Below, piece after piece: positions 52,487-61,415 of a stretch of 64,000 nucleotides of DNA. Source of the DNA: Bacteroides caccae (lineage in GTDB: Bacteria; Bacteroidota; Bacteroidia; Bacteroidales; Bacteroidaceae). Position numbers and translations under genes: made by a program. How positions within the stretch are numbered: position 1 is the first letter of the stretch; every line of letters starts with the position of its first letter. The notes under the pieces were generated by a model. It searched no databases. It had not been told where the DNA came from and worked only from the letters and a program-made list of their open reading frames with translations. The stretch covers positions 2,852,001 to 2,916,000 of the forward strand of contig NZ_CP022412.2 in the NCBI RefSeq assembly GCF_002222615.2, given 5' to 3'.

Positions 52487-53170
52487 ATGAAAACAGTTTT
52501 TATCGATTGGAATTTGATACCGTATGCCGAGGCATGGCAACGGCAGACGGAATGGTTCGACGGGATAGTCCGTGCGAAAGCGGAAGGAGAACCGTACGAG
52601 AACCATATCATTATGTGCGAACATCCTCACGTCTACACTTTGGGACGTAGCGGAAAGGAAAATAATATGTTGTTGAGTGAGGAACAACTAAAAGCTATTG
52701 ATGCTACGCTTTACCATATTGACCGGGGCGGAGACATTACTTATCATGGTCCCGGACAGTTAGTTTGCTACCCGATTCTGAATCTGGAGGAGTTCCGGTT
52801 GGGATTGAAGGAATATGTTCATCTGTTGGAAGAAGCGGTGATACGTGTCTGCGCATCTTATGGCATTGAAGCGGGACGTCTGGAGAAAGCGACGGGTGTC
52901 TGGCTGGAAGGTAATACGTCTCGTGCCCGTAAGATTTGCGCGATAGGAGTGAGGAGTAGTCATTATGTCACTATGCACGGGCTGGCCCTGAATGTGAATA
53001 CGGATTTGCGCTATTTCAGCTACATTCATCCTTGCGGGTTTATTGATAAAGGCGTCACTTCTCTGCGTCAGGAGTTGAAGCACGATGTGCCTATGGACGA
53101 AGTGAAGCAACGCCTCGAGGGTGAACTTAGAATACTATTCCAATGCCAAGCTGCCAAGTACGGTGCATGA
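52487..53170 (+). CDS. lipB: Lipoyl(octanoyl) transferase
   Basis: 227 aa. It transfers octanoate from acyl carrier protein to lipoyl domains, supplying cofactors for enzymes such as the glycine cleavage H-protein. RGGDITYHGPGQLVCYPI is the diagnostic motif. KICAIGVR holds the catalytic Lys, and SYIHPCGF holds the acyl-accepting Cys. The 3' end overlaps the convergent PorQ-like gene by 44 bases; the last 15 codons may be dispensable. Confidence 0.95.
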   Translation: MKTVFIDWNLIPYAEAWQRQTEWFDGIVRAKAEGEPYENHIIMCEHPHVYTLGRSGKENNMLLSEEQLKAIDATLYHIDRGGDITYHGPGQLVCYPILNLEEFRLGLKEYVHLLEEAVIRVCASYGIEAGRLEKATGVWLEGNTSRARKICAIGVRSSHYVTMHGLALNVNTDLRYFSYIHPCGFIDKGVTSLRQELKHDVPMDEVKQRLEGELRILFQCQAAKYGA

Positions 53171-54065
53171 AACAGTCTTTGTCTGCCAGTGCGTAGGAGA
53201 AGTCGGCACGGATCGGCCAGAAGTTTATTCCGCAGCCAAGTGTTCCGTAGTTGCCTACTCCCTTGTCTTTATCTCCGAAGTGGTATCCTGCACGGACTAC
53301 CCCGTATTTCAGGAAGTTATATTCGGCGCCGATTCCTGCCTGAAGTTGGCGGATTTCGGAAGGAAGCAGATAGTTGAAGTCGAGTGCCACTTGCAGACGG
53401 TTCTCCATGCTGAATGGCAGGTCGATTGCACCTCCCAGGCCTAGTTTGGCGGGAAGTTTGTAACCGTCTATCTTTTTTCCTAAGTTAGCAGCCTGGAAAC
53501 CGATGCTCCAGGAAGCCATTTCATCCAAAAGAGCCATATTGCGGTGATAAGTTGCTCCGAAGTCAAGGCAAACCGAGTTTTTGGTGTCCGCATCCTTCCA
53601 AGCTTTAGCCTGTAAATATCTGAATGTAAGAGACAAGGACAGGTTCTTGGCTACAGTACTGAAATATCCGGCTTCCAGATCCCATATATGCGGGCGGAAG
53701 TTATCGTTCTGATCACCGTCCAGTCTTTGCTTCGGATTCTTAAAATGACGGAAACCTACTGTGAAACCATGATTCCCTTCTCTTCCGATTTTATAGAAAA
53801 CAGATGCGCTGTGCATCGAGTAATCTTTGTTTATGTCAGCGTACGAATAACTTGCGCCCATTACTTCTTGTGAGAAAACAATGGTAGAAGCATTATGAAA
53901 GATAGCTGTACTTCCATTGTCGGTGATAGCTAATCCCGTGCCGGCCATACCTGCTGATTGGGCATCCGGAGCAAGTTCCAGAAAGTAGGCGTTTGCGCCT
54001 CCTTGCGCAGCCAGAAAGCCGGGCAACAAGCATGAGGCGAGAAGGAAATGTTTAAGTCGTTTCAT
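53127..54065 (-). CDS. PorV/PorQ-family outer-membrane protein
   Basis: 312 aa with signal peptide (ends FLAAQ). The family motif FLELAPDAQSAGMAGTGLAI opens the mature protein, followed by amphipathic strands of a FadL-like barrel ending in Phe (LGIGIVF). The length and the ending fit PorQ rather than PorV. In type IX secretion PorQ-like proteins help at the outer membrane, but the rest of that system is not in the window and many Bacteroides lack it, so the role is open. Last gene after OPT and DUF1460. Confidence 0.85.
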   Translation of the reverse strand: MKRLKHFLLASCLLPGFLAAQGGANAYFLELAPDAQSAGMAGTGLAITDNGSTAIFHNASTIVFSQEVMGASYSYADINKDYSMHSASVFYKIGREGNHGFTVGFRHFKNPKQRLDGDQNDNFRPHIWDLEAGYFSTVAKNLSLSLTFRYLQAKAWKDADTKNSVCLDFGATYHRNMALLDEMASWSIGFQAANLGKKIDGYKLPAKLGLGGAIDLPFSMENRLQVALDFNYLLPSEIRQLQAGIGAEYNFLKYGVVRAGYHFGDKDKGVGNYGTLGCGINFWPIRADFSYALADKDCFMHRTWQLGIGIVF

Positions 54066-54067
54066 AA

Positions 54068-54847
54068 TCAGTTATTTTTAGAGTGAGACATTCGGACAAC
54101 ACGTATACCTGTCCACGATTTATTATTGTTCAACATGTGATTGAAAGGCTTCTCGCTGACAACCACTTTTCCCAGCGTGGAAGAAGCGTGCAGCAGATGC
54201 AGTTTTCCGTTTACGTAATAGGCTATTCCCACATGGGCTATGTCCAGTCCGGGAAGCTTCGTAGTGATAGCGATAATATCTCCGTTCATAATCCAGGGTA
54301 ATCCGTTTTCCGGTAATTCGCTTTTCGGCAACCAAGATACAGTTTTTCCGGATAATGCTTTCTCGTATTCTGCCATTTGTGTTACATTTTCCGGAGAATC
54401 AGCCAATTTTTTATATTGTTTGGGATGCGTGGACATATATGAAAGAGAAAGTTTCGTAGTACGGGAACTGTTTCGGGCTGTAACGTCAGTCAGAAAACCG
54501 TTGCGGAGACCATTATCAATCCAGTCGGAAGTATAATGCAGGCGGGAGGGGTATCCATTGATGATACCGTCCCGGTAACGTATCCTTTGCAAGTTATCGG
54601 CAAAAGAAGAACCGAGTGCTTGTGCCAGTGTATATTCTACAAAGGTCAGGCAATCTACTTCTTTGGTGTTGATAACCAGTTGCTCTACTTCGTTCCGGTC
54701 CAACGTGTTGGCTACGTATCTGGTCCCCAAGTAAGACTTTCCGATTCTTAGCATAGGGTCAGACTCGTTTGAAGTTGATTCAACGGGCTGTTGTGCAAAT
54801 GCCATAACAGTGATAAGCGATATTATGATAGATAGCAGTCTCCGCAT
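54068..54847 (-). CDS. DUF1460 amidase-like protein (NlpC/P60 fold)
   Basis: 259 aa with signal peptide (cleaved near AFAQQ). The Cys of VDCLTFVEYTLAQAL and the His of GLDIAHVGIAYYV are at the positions of a papain-like/NlpC dyad. DUF1460 structures from Bacteroides have been described as peptidoglycan-amidase-like. It starts 5 bases after the OPT gene and ends 2 bases before the PorQ-like gene, so the three are one operon. Cleaving cell-wall peptides for uptake by the OPT carrier would fit; inference. Confidence 0.87.
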   Translation of the reverse strand: MRRLLSIIISLITVMAFAQQPVESTSNESDPMLRIGKSYLGTRYVANTLDRNEVEQLVINTKEVDCLTFVEYTLAQALGSSFADNLQRIRYRDGIINGYPSRLHYTSDWIDNGLRNGFLTDVTARNSSRTTKLSLSYMSTHPKQYKKLADSPENVTQMAEYEKALSGKTVSWLPKSELPENGLPWIMNGDIIAITTKLPGLDIAHVGIAYYVNGKLHLLHASSTLGKVVVSEKPFNHMLNNNKSWTGIRVVRMSHSKNN

Positions 54848-54852
54848 ATTAC

Positions 54853-56841
54853 TTATTTAACTTTCATTGAAGCTTTGATGAAATAGAGGATTAATAAAGC
54901 GTATGCTCCTAATGCCAACACTTCGGACCAAGTATTGTTCAACCATGCTTCATTCACCAGATTAACGCCACCGAAACGCATAGCGGCACTGATTACCCCC
55001 ATTAATGCACCTCCGGCAATGAAACCGGACGCCAACAGAGTTCCTTTTTCTCCTCTTTCCGTATTCAATGCTGCGTCTTTGCTGCGGGAAGTGACATACC
55101 AGTTTACAGCACCACCCACAACCAATGGTACGTTCAATTCCAAAGGAATAAACATACCCAATGCGAAAGCTAAAGCAGGAATTTTACAAAGAGTCAAAAT
55201 GATAGCTAAAACAGCTCCGATACCGTATAACAACCAAGGAGCACCAACACCGCTCATCAACGGTTCGATAACTGCTGCCATTGCATTTGCCTGTGGAGCA
55301 GCGAGTGCGCCGCTTGTGAATCCGTATGTCTTGTTCAAGATAATCATTACACCGCCTACGGTTGCAGCAGAAACGATTGTCCCTAGGAATTTCCATGTCT
55401 CCTGTTTGGCAGGAGTACTTCCCAACCAGTAACCGATCTTCAAGTCAGTGATAAAACCTCCCGCCATGGATAGTGCCGTACATACCACACCACCCATAAC
55501 TAACGCAGCGACCATTCCCGAAGGACCTCGCAATCCAACGGCTACCATGACTACGGAAGCCAGAATCAATGTCATCAGTGTCATTCCCGATACCGGGTTT
55601 GTGCCTACAATGGCGATTGCATTGGCGGCTACCGTAGTAAACAGGAAAGAAATGCCGGCCACTAAAACGATTGCTACCAATGTATGCACCAGATTTCCCT
55701 GCATCACATCGAAGTAGAAAAATAACACAATCAGTATCAGTGTGATGATAGAACCAATCGCAATAATTTTCATCGAAAGATCCCGTTGCGTACGGATAAT
55801 GTTTTTCTCTACATTTCCTTTACCACCCATTTCTTTGGCAGCCAGTCCGACAGCACTCTTGATGATTCCCCAGGAACGGATAATGCCGATCACACCTGCC
55901 ATAGCGATACCACCGATACCGATACTCTTGGCGTAATACTTGAATATTTCTTCCGGACTCATCATGCCTACCGTAGAAGTAATCTCCGGATTCCATGCAT
56001 TCAGCACGCTGTCTCCCCAGATAGCAGACATTCCCGGAATGATAATCCACCAGACAGCCAATGAACCGGCACAAATGATCGAAGCATATTTCAATCCGAC
56101 GATATATCCCAAACCGAGTACTGCCGCACCTGTATTGACCTTGAATACGAGTTTTGCTTTTTCCGCCAACATCTCGCCGGCACTGCATACGCGAGTCGTG
56201 AAATTCTCGTTCCACCAACCGAATGTGGCTACGATAAAGTCATATAATCCGCCGATCATTCCTGCCATTAACAACGGTTTAGCCTGACTACCGCCTTTTT
56301 CTCCCGAAATCAATACCTGAGTAGTAGCAGTGGCTTCCGGAAAAGGATATTTGCCATGCATGTCGCTAACGAAATATTTGCGGAAAGGAATCAGGAACAG
56401 GATACCCAATACACCGCCCAGCAGGGAACTGATAAATACCTGCATAAAGGTGACGGTCATTTCGGGATACTTAGCCTGAAGAATATAGAGGGCGGGGAGG
56501 GTAAAGATAGCTCCGGCAACGATTACACCGGAACAAGCCCCTATTGACTGGATAATAACATTTTCTCCTAAAGCATTTTTTCTTTTGGCAGCTCCGGAAA
56601 CTCCTACGGCAATAATTGCAATCGGGATAGCTGCTTCGAACACCTGACCTACTTTTAATCCCAGATAAGCGGCGGCAGCCGAGAAAAGGATTGCCATGGC
56701 GATACCCCATGCTACTGACCAGATGTTAACTTCCGGATAACTTTTTGAGGGAGCCATTAACGGGTTGTACACTTCTCCCGGTTTCAACTCTCTGAACGCG
56801 TTCTCGGGTAGCCCGGTGAACTTGTCTTCTTCTTGTTTCAT
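54853..56841 (-). CDS. OPT-family oligopeptide transporter
   Basis: 662 aa with about 15 membrane helices. The start (ENAFRELKPGEVYNPLMA) is typical of bacterial OPTs, and GKYPFPEATATTQVL and KIGYWLGSTPAKQE are recurrent family blocks. OPT proteins take up short peptides or metal-peptide complexes using the proton gradient. It is the first gene of OPT-DUF1460-PorQ-like, with a TTACTTTG box (one mismatch to consensus) at 56885-56892. Confidence 0.93.
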   Translation of the reverse strand: MKQEEDKFTGLPENAFRELKPGEVYNPLMAPSKSYPEVNIWSVAWGIAMAILFSAAAAYLGLKVGQVFEAAIPIAIIAVGVSGAAKRKNALGENVIIQSIGACSGVIVAGAIFTLPALYILQAKYPEMTVTFMQVFISSLLGGVLGILFLIPFRKYFVSDMHGKYPFPEATATTQVLISGEKGGSQAKPLLMAGMIGGLYDFIVATFGWWNENFTTRVCSAGEMLAEKAKLVFKVNTGAAVLGLGYIVGLKYASIICAGSLAVWWIIIPGMSAIWGDSVLNAWNPEITSTVGMMSPEEIFKYYAKSIGIGGIAMAGVIGIIRSWGIIKSAVGLAAKEMGGKGNVEKNIIRTQRDLSMKIIAIGSIITLILIVLFFYFDVMQGNLVHTLVAIVLVAGISFLFTTVAANAIAIVGTNPVSGMTLMTLILASVVMVAVGLRGPSGMVAALVMGGVVCTALSMAGGFITDLKIGYWLGSTPAKQETWKFLGTIVSAATVGGVMIILNKTYGFTSGALAAPQANAMAAVIEPLMSGVGAPWLLYGIGAVLAIILTLCKIPALAFALGMFIPLELNVPLVVGGAVNWYVTSRSKDAALNTERGEKGTLLASGFIAGGALMGVISAAMRFGGVNLVNEAWLNNTWSEVLALGAYALLILYFIKASMKVK

Positions 56842-56884
56842 AGTTTTATAATTTGCTAATGTGTCAATTTTATATATTCGTCCT

Positions 56885-56892
56885 CAAAGTAA
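56885..56892 (-). promoter_or_regulatory. Probable -7 box for the OPT operon
   Basis: Minus-strand TTACTTTG, one mismatch to TAnnTTTG, 44 bases before ATG 56841 and next to the DUF1573 terminator. Confidence 0.45.
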
Positions 56893-56893
56893 A

Positions 56894-56926
56894 CAAAAAA
56901 AAAGGAGAACCGAAAGATTCTCCTTT
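56894..56926 (-). terminator. Rho-independent terminator after the DUF1573 gene
   Basis: 9-bp stem (AAAGGAGAA at 56901-56909 with TTCTCCTTT at 56918-56926) with an 8-base loop; on the minus strand a run of T follows. Confidence 0.88.
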
Positions 56927-56946
56927 ATGTTATCGCCTATTTTTTC

Positions 56947-57342
56947 TTATTTGACATCTTTGGCCGTCATGTCGCCCTCGATATATAGCCTTACCATTTC
57001 TGTTTTGGCATTGGTACGCAGAGTGATTGATTTCTTGAAATGTCCCGGATATTTACCTGTTCCGTTATAAGTTACCTTGATCGTGCCTTTCTTTCCGGGC
57101 ATGATAGGTTCTTTCGTATATTCAGGTACGGTACATCCGCAAGAGGCTACTGCCTGATGAATTACCAAAGGAGCGTCACCGATATTAGTAAAGGTGAATG
57201 TGCAACTGACAACCGGACTGTTTTCGGAAAACTTACCGAAATCATGGGTTGTTTTGTCAAATTTAATGTCGGCATTTGTTTGTGCAAATGCAAAACTTAC
57301 TCCCATTACTAATAAGGTCATTAAAAAAAGTACCTTTTTCAT
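56947..57342 (-). CDS. DUF1573 domain protein
   Basis: 131 aa. Signal peptide (about 1-20), then a single immunoglobulin-like DUF1573 domain: FDKTTHDFGKFSENSPVVSCTFTFTNIGD, VASCGCTVPEYTKEPIMPGKKGTI and TLRTNAK. The CGC motif is typical of the family. Exported, abundant in Bacteroidetes and without known function. Single-gene unit with its own promoter and terminator. Confidence 0.93.
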   Translation of the reverse strand: MKKVLFLMTLLVMGVSFAFAQTNADIKFDKTTHDFGKFSENSPVVSCTFTFTNIGDAPLVIHQAVASCGCTVPEYTKEPIMPGKKGTIKVTYNGTGKYPGHFKKSITLRTNAKTEMVRLYIEGDMTAKDVK

Positions 57343-57371
57343 TTTTCCTTCTTTTTAGTGATTACAAGTGA

Positions 57372-57379
57372 CAAAGGTA
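57372..57379 (-). promoter_or_regulatory. -7 box for the DUF1573 gene
   Basis: Minus-strand TACCTTTG, exact consensus, 30 bases before ATG 57342. Confidence 0.62.
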
Positions 57380-57440
57380 GTGCTTTTTCCTTAAAATGTA
57401 CTTTATGGAGTGCGAAATAGTATTAAACGACTCTCTTTTG

Positions 57441-58040
57441 TTATTTAGAGAGCTCGAACCCCAACATCATTCCGTCGTAATTATCGGCCAGTGAGCTGAC
57501 TGTTTTCAAAGCGGTACTATTGCTTTTACTTCCGATAAACGCTAATAATTTGAGCAGTTTGTCCGAGTTGAACAATAATTCCAATGAGCTGGAGCTGCAA
57601 TTTACTTTCGCGTGGAGATTCAGCAGTTTCAAGAATTTCAGGTCTACCTGTTTTGCGGAAGCGTCATAAGAATAAGTTCCTTTCAGTGTTTTTTTACCTA
57701 CGGTACTTGTGAAAGTACTGTCGGCATTGAATGTGAAATTCATCTGTCCGGCCTTGATCCCTACTTTGCTTAGTTGTTCATCGAGCTTGTTTTCTGCCAT
57801 GGTAGCGGCTGCGGCGCCTCCTGCTTTCATCAACAGGTTCTCCGATTCAAATTCTACTGCCGAACCTTTGTAGTTCCATGTTCCGGTCATGTCGATCGTT
57901 TCAGGAGTTCCAGTGATAGCATTTACTACTTTCGAGATGTTGTCCTTATTTAACAAGTCTTTCCATGACTGCGCCTGGCTGTTAGTGGCCATTAGCAAGA
58001 ATACTGCCATAAAGGCAAGTGATACAATGTTCTTTTTCAT
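57441..58040 (-). CDS. DUF4923 family exported protein
   Basis: 199 aa with signal peptide (cleaved near NSQAQ). The mature protein begins [20 protein letters not shown], then [14 protein letters not shown], the lipocalin-like entry strand of the family. Phe/Thr-rich strands follow ([20 protein letters not shown]). The family is restricted to Bacteroidales and unassigned. Its ATG overlaps the engB stop by 4 bases, an odd partner for an exported protein. Confidence 0.85.
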   Translation of the reverse strand: MKKNIVSLAFMAVFLLMATNSQAQSWKDLLNKDNISKVVNAITGTPETIDMTGTWNYKGSAVEFESENLLMKAGGAAAATMAENKLDEQLSKVGIKAGQMNFTFNADSTFTSTVGKKTLKGTYSYDASAKQVDLKFLKLLNLHAKVNCSSSSLELLFNSDKLLKLLAFIGSKSNSTALKTVSSLADNYDGMMLGFELSK

Positions 58041-58642
58041 TTGTAATTGATTTCCTTGTTTATGTTTTCAATATAATTGAGAATTTCTGTCCGTCCTGTG
58101 CGGTTTTCCGAGGAGGAGATAAAGTAGGGGGGAAGTTCTTCCCACTGTTTACTTAACTCACGCAAATAAGCGTTGACGTTCATCTTCAGGCGGCCGCCTT
58201 TGAGTTTGTCGGCTTTGGTGAAGATGATAGAAAAAGGTATTCCGTTCTCGCCCAGCCATTCCATAAATTCGAGGTCTATATTCTGAGGCTCCAGACGGCT
58301 GTCTATCAAGACAAAGAGGTTTGTCATCTGTTCCCGTTCCAAGATATAATCTTCGATTATGGTACGTATCTGGTCTTTTCCTTTCTGTCCGCGACGGGCG
58401 TATCCATATCCCGGAAGGTCGACCAGATACCAGTTCTTGTTAATAAGAAAGTGGTTGATTAGCATTGTCTTTCCTGGGGTAGCGGAGGTCATTGCCAGTC
58501 CTTTGCGGGCGGTCAGCATATTGATAAGGCTTGACTTTCCTACGTTGGAACGGCCGATGAAGGCATATTCGGGGAAGATACCTGCCGGACATTTTTTCAC
58601 GTCTGTATTGCTAATCACAAATTCTGCACTTGTTATTTCCAT
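58037..58642 (-). CDS. engB: Ribosome-biogenesis GTPase YihA/YsxC
   Basis: 201-aa GTPase needed for late assembly of the large ribosomal subunit. G1 is [12 protein letters not shown]; the MTSATPGKT switch I follows; G3 is DLPGYGYA; G4 is FTKADK and G5 SSSENR. No extra domains. The start is ATG 58642, with the 22-bp GTTTAT array directly upstream and no clear -7 box between. Confidence 0.96.
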   Translation of the reverse strand: MEITSAEFVISNTDVKKCPAGIFPEYAFIGRSNVGKSSLINMLTARKGLAMTSATPGKTMLINHFLINKNWYLVDLPGYGYARRGQKGKDQIRTIIEDYILEREQMTNLFVLIDSRLEPQNIDLEFMEWLGENGIPFSIIFTKADKLKGGRLKMNVNAYLRELSKQWEELPPYFISSSENRTGRTEILNYIENINKEINYK

Positions 58643-58670
58643 TTTCTTGTCATTTATTTCTTTATAATTT

Positions 58671-58751
58671 CGTTTATAATAAACTCGCTCATCGTTTATA
58701 ATAAACTATTGCGTCGTTTATAATAAACTCTGCCATTATTTATAATAAACT
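58671..58751. repeat. 22-bp array of palindromic 15-mers upstream of engB
   Basis: CGTTTATAATAAACT occurs at 58671-58685, 58693-58707 and 58715-58729, and TATTTATAATAAACT at 58737-58751, exactly 22 bases apart. The core GTTTAT-A-ATAAAC is a perfect dyad around one base. The three 7-base spacers (CGCTCAT, ATTGCGT, CTGCCAT) are unrelated, so the repeats are conserved but the spacers are not. It fills most of the gap between the symporter stop and engB. Confidence 0.9.
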
Positions 58752-58766
58752 CCGGAGCACCTGTTT

Positions 58767-60221
58767 TTATGGCGCTTTCGGCGTTTTCTCTTTTTTAGAC
58801 ATAAGCATTAGTCCTGCAAAGGTAAGAGTTCCATTCAACATTAGCAATTCATAGCCGAATTTATATCCGGTTTCTTTGAATATCCACCAGTCTAAAACAT
58901 AGCAGAGCAGTGGGGAGGCGACAGCTGTGAGGGGAACCCGGCGGTCGTTTGTCTGTCTTCGTGTGAACAGACCGAAGGCAAACATTCCCAGTAGCGGGCC
59001 GTATGTGTAGGAGGCGATGATGTATATGGCGTCAATTACACTTTTGTTATTCAGCATTTCTACCAGGCAAATGAATAAGGCTAATAAAACAGAAAGAGAG
59101 AAATGTACCTTCTTTCTTTTACGGCATGCCACCTCTTCAGAGTCTTTTCCCGTGTTCAGCAGGTCTACGCATACACTGGTCGTCATGGCTGTCAGCGCGG
59201 AATCAGAGTTGCTGAAAGCGGCTGCGATAATTCCGATTGTAAAAAGTATCAATACCGGTTTCCCCAAGTACCCTTGTGCGGCAAACATGGGAAGAATGTC
59301 GTCGTTCATTGCCGGAAGTTCCAGTTGCATCTGTCCGGCTAGGGCTATTAGCAAAATTCCCAGGCATAAAAACAGAAGATTCAGCGGGATAAAGGAGAAT
59401 CCGTAGCAGTACATATTCTTTTTTGCTTCCCGGAGGTTCCGGCAGGAAAGGTTCTTCTGCATCATATCCTGGTCTAGCCCGGTCATCACTATGACGATGA
59501 AAATACCGCTAAAGAATTGTTTGAAGAAGTTCTGGCGGGATATCCAGTCGTCGAAAACGAAGATACGGCTGTGTTCGCTGCCTTGAATTGTCCGGATGAT
59601 ACCACTGAAATCAAGTCCTAGTTTCTGAACGGTGAAATAGATGATGAAGATCAATGCTGCAATCAGGCAGAATGTCTGCAAGGTATCTGTCCAGACGATT
59701 GTCTTTATACCGCTTTTATGGGTGTATATCCATACTAATGCTACCGAACCGACGGCTATCAGCCAGAAGGGGATATGCATTTCCTGAAATACATAGGTGT
59801 GGAGAATGAGGCAGACCAGATATAGTTTGGCAGCCGTTCCCAGCATACGTGATAAGAGAAAGAAGAAAGAGCCGGTGCGATAGGCATGTGTCCCGATGCG
59901 TGTACCGAGATAGCCGTAGATACTTGTCAGGTTGAGTCTGTAATATAAAGGAAGCAGTACGTGGGCAACAACCATATATCCGAAAAAGAATCCGAATACC
60001 GTTTGCATATAGGTCATATCCATTCCGCGTATCATTCCCGGAACGGAAACGAAAGTGACTCCGGAGATAGAGGCGCCAATCATTCCGAAGGAGACTACAT
60101 ACCAGGGCGATTTGTTCTCTCCCTTAAAGAACGCTGCATTCGATCCGCCTTTATGTCCGGTGATACGGGCTATTAGTAATAATGCCGCGAAGTAGCAAAT
60201 AATAGTGACAAGTATCATCAT
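58767..60221 (-). CDS. Sodium:solute symporter (SSF family)
   Basis: 484 aa with about 13 membrane helices. It shows the LeuT-like SSF pattern: SPWYVVSFGMIGASISGVTF near the N-terminus, FFVFSRMLG-like SFFFLLSRMLGTAAKLYLVC and TIGIIAAAFSNSDSALTAMT (the Na2-site Ser pair region). The substrate is not predictable; sialic acid, amino acids and sugars are all handled by relatives. ATG 60221 (or 60218) is used because the promoter box lies at 60230-60237; a longer frame to 60302 would run through it. Confidence 0.9.
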   Translation of the reverse strand: MMILVTIICYFAALLLIARITGHKGGSNAAFFKGENKSPWYVVSFGMIGASISGVTFVSVPGMIRGMDMTYMQTVFGFFFGYMVVAHVLLPLYYRLNLTSIYGYLGTRIGTHAYRTGSFFFLLSRMLGTAAKLYLVCLILHTYVFQEMHIPFWLIAVGSVALVWIYTHKSGIKTIVWTDTLQTFCLIAALIFIIYFTVQKLGLDFSGIIRTIQGSEHSRIFVFDDWISRQNFFKQFFSGIFIVIVMTGLDQDMMQKNLSCRNLREAKKNMYCYGFSFIPLNLLFLCLGILLIALAGQMQLELPAMNDDILPMFAAQGYLGKPVLILFTIGIIAAAFSNSDSALTAMTTSVCVDLLNTGKDSEEVACRKRKKVHFSLSVLLALFICLVEMLNNKSVIDAIYIIASYTYGPLLGMFAFGLFTRRQTNDRRVPLTAVASPLLCYVLDWWIFKETGYKFGYELLMLNGTLTFAGLMLMSKKEKTPKAP

Positions 60222-60229
60222 ATCGGCTG

Positions 60230-60237
60230 CAAAGGTA
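60230..60237 (-). promoter_or_regulatory. -7 box for the symporter gene
   Basis: Minus-strand TACCTTTG, exact consensus, eight bases before ATG 60221, so the leader is very short. Confidence 0.6.
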
Positions 60238-60269
60238 GTATTTTTTGTAGGTATTATAACAATAATCCG

Positions 60270-60277
60270 TATCTTTG
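60270..60277 (+). promoter_or_regulatory. -7 box for recR
   Basis: TATCTTTG, exact consensus, 34 bases before ATG 60312, divergent from the symporter box. Confidence 0.65.
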
Positions 60278-60311
60278 CGCCAAAATATCGATAGAATAGC
60301 AATTATTATCT

Positions 60312-60929
60312 ATGAACCAACAATATCCTTCCGTGCTGCTTGAAAAGGCAGTCGGCGAATTTTCCAAACTTCCCGGTATCGGGCGTAAAACGGCCATGAG
60401 GCTTGTGCTGCATCTGCTTCGGCAGGATACGGCTACGGTGGAAGCTTTCGGGAATTCTATTATTACTTTGAAACGTGAGGTGAAGTATTGTAAAGTATGC
60501 CATAATATATCCGATACCGAAATATGCCAGATTTGTGCCAATCCGCAGCGGGACGCTTCTACTATTTGTGTGGTGGAGAACATTCGTGATGTAATGGCAG
60601 TTGAAGCAACGCAGCAGTACCGGGGACTTTATCATGTGTTGGGCGGTGTGATTTCTCCAATGGACGGGGTGGGGCCGAGCGACCTGCAAATTGAAAGTCT
60701 GGTGCAACGGGTATCCGAAGGTGGAATAAAGGAAGTGATTCTCGCTCTGAGCACTACTATGGAAGGGGATACCACTAATTTCTATATCTACCGTAAGTTG
60801 GATAAACTAGGTGTTAAGCTGAGTGTGATTGCTCGCGGCATATCTGTGGGGGATGAACTCGAATATGCGGATGAAGTGACTCTGGGCCGTAGTATTGTGA
60901 ACCGGACACTTTTTACCGGAACTGTATAA
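60312..60929 (+). CDS. recR: Recombination protein RecR
   Basis: 205 aa. Works with RecF and RecO to load RecA at gaps. The N-terminal helix-hairpin-helix is in [20 protein letters not shown]; the zinc finger is [19 protein letters not shown] (four Cys); the Toprim domain begins [14 protein letters not shown]; the C-terminus has the Walker B-like [11 protein letters not shown]. First of three plus-strand genes with gaps of 30 and 6 bases. Confidence 0.96.
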   Translation: MNQQYPSVLLEKAVGEFSKLPGIGRKTAMRLVLHLLRQDTATVEAFGNSIITLKREVKYCKVCHNISDTEICQICANPQRDASTICVVENIRDVMAVEATQQYRGLYHVLGGVISPMDGVGPSDLQIESLVQRVSEGGIKEVILALSTTMEGDTTNFYIYRKLDKLGVKLSVIARGISVGDELEYADEVTLGRSIVNRTLFTGTV

Positions 60930-60959
60930 TCAATTAATCTTTAGAAACTTAGAACGAAC

Positions 60960-61409
60960 ATGGAAGAACAGATAAAACGTGCTGTCAGAAATTTAAATAT
61001 TAGTTATATTTTCTTTTGGGTGCTCCCTGCGTTTCTGCTTGGAGCAGGGGAGTTTGAACTCCTTCCCGTAGGAAGTTTGGCAGACAATGCACAAGCCGTT
61101 TATTATTTTGAGACATTAGGGATTCTGCTAACGGCCTTGTGTATTCCCCTTTCTCTTAAATTATTCAGCCTGGTGCTTAAAAAGAAAATAGATCAAATGA
61201 CGATCACGCTTGCTTTGAAATGTTATGTGCAATGGAGCATTGTCCGTCTCGGCATATTGGAAGTCGCTATCGTTACCAATCTTTTATGCTATTATCTGAC
61301 GCTTAGTACCACAGGAAATCTTTGTATGTTGATTGGTCTCACTGCTTCTCTTTTCTGTCTGCCTGGTGAGAAAAGATTGCGTAACGAACTTCATATCACG
61401 AAAGACTAA
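60960..61409 (+). CDS. Four-helix membrane protein, unknown
   Basis: 149 aa. Hydrophobic helices at about 12-32, 50-72, 90-112 and 115-133; short polar ends, with GEKRLRNEL at the C-terminus. No catalytic motif. It lies between recR and a GNAT gene with gaps of 30 and 6 bases. Family not recognised. Confidence 0.75.
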   Translation: MEEQIKRAVRNLNISYIFFWVLPAFLLGAGEFELLPVGSLADNAQAVYYFETLGILLTALCIPLSLKLFSLVLKKKIDQMTITLALKCYVQWSIVRLGILEVAIVTNLLCYYLTLSTTGNLCMLIGLTASLFCLPGEKRLRNELHITKD

Positions 61410-61415
61410 AGCACT

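Noticed and set aside
58671..58751. A CRISPR array
   Set aside because: Repeats are 15 bp and spacers 7 bp, far too short, and no cas gene is present.
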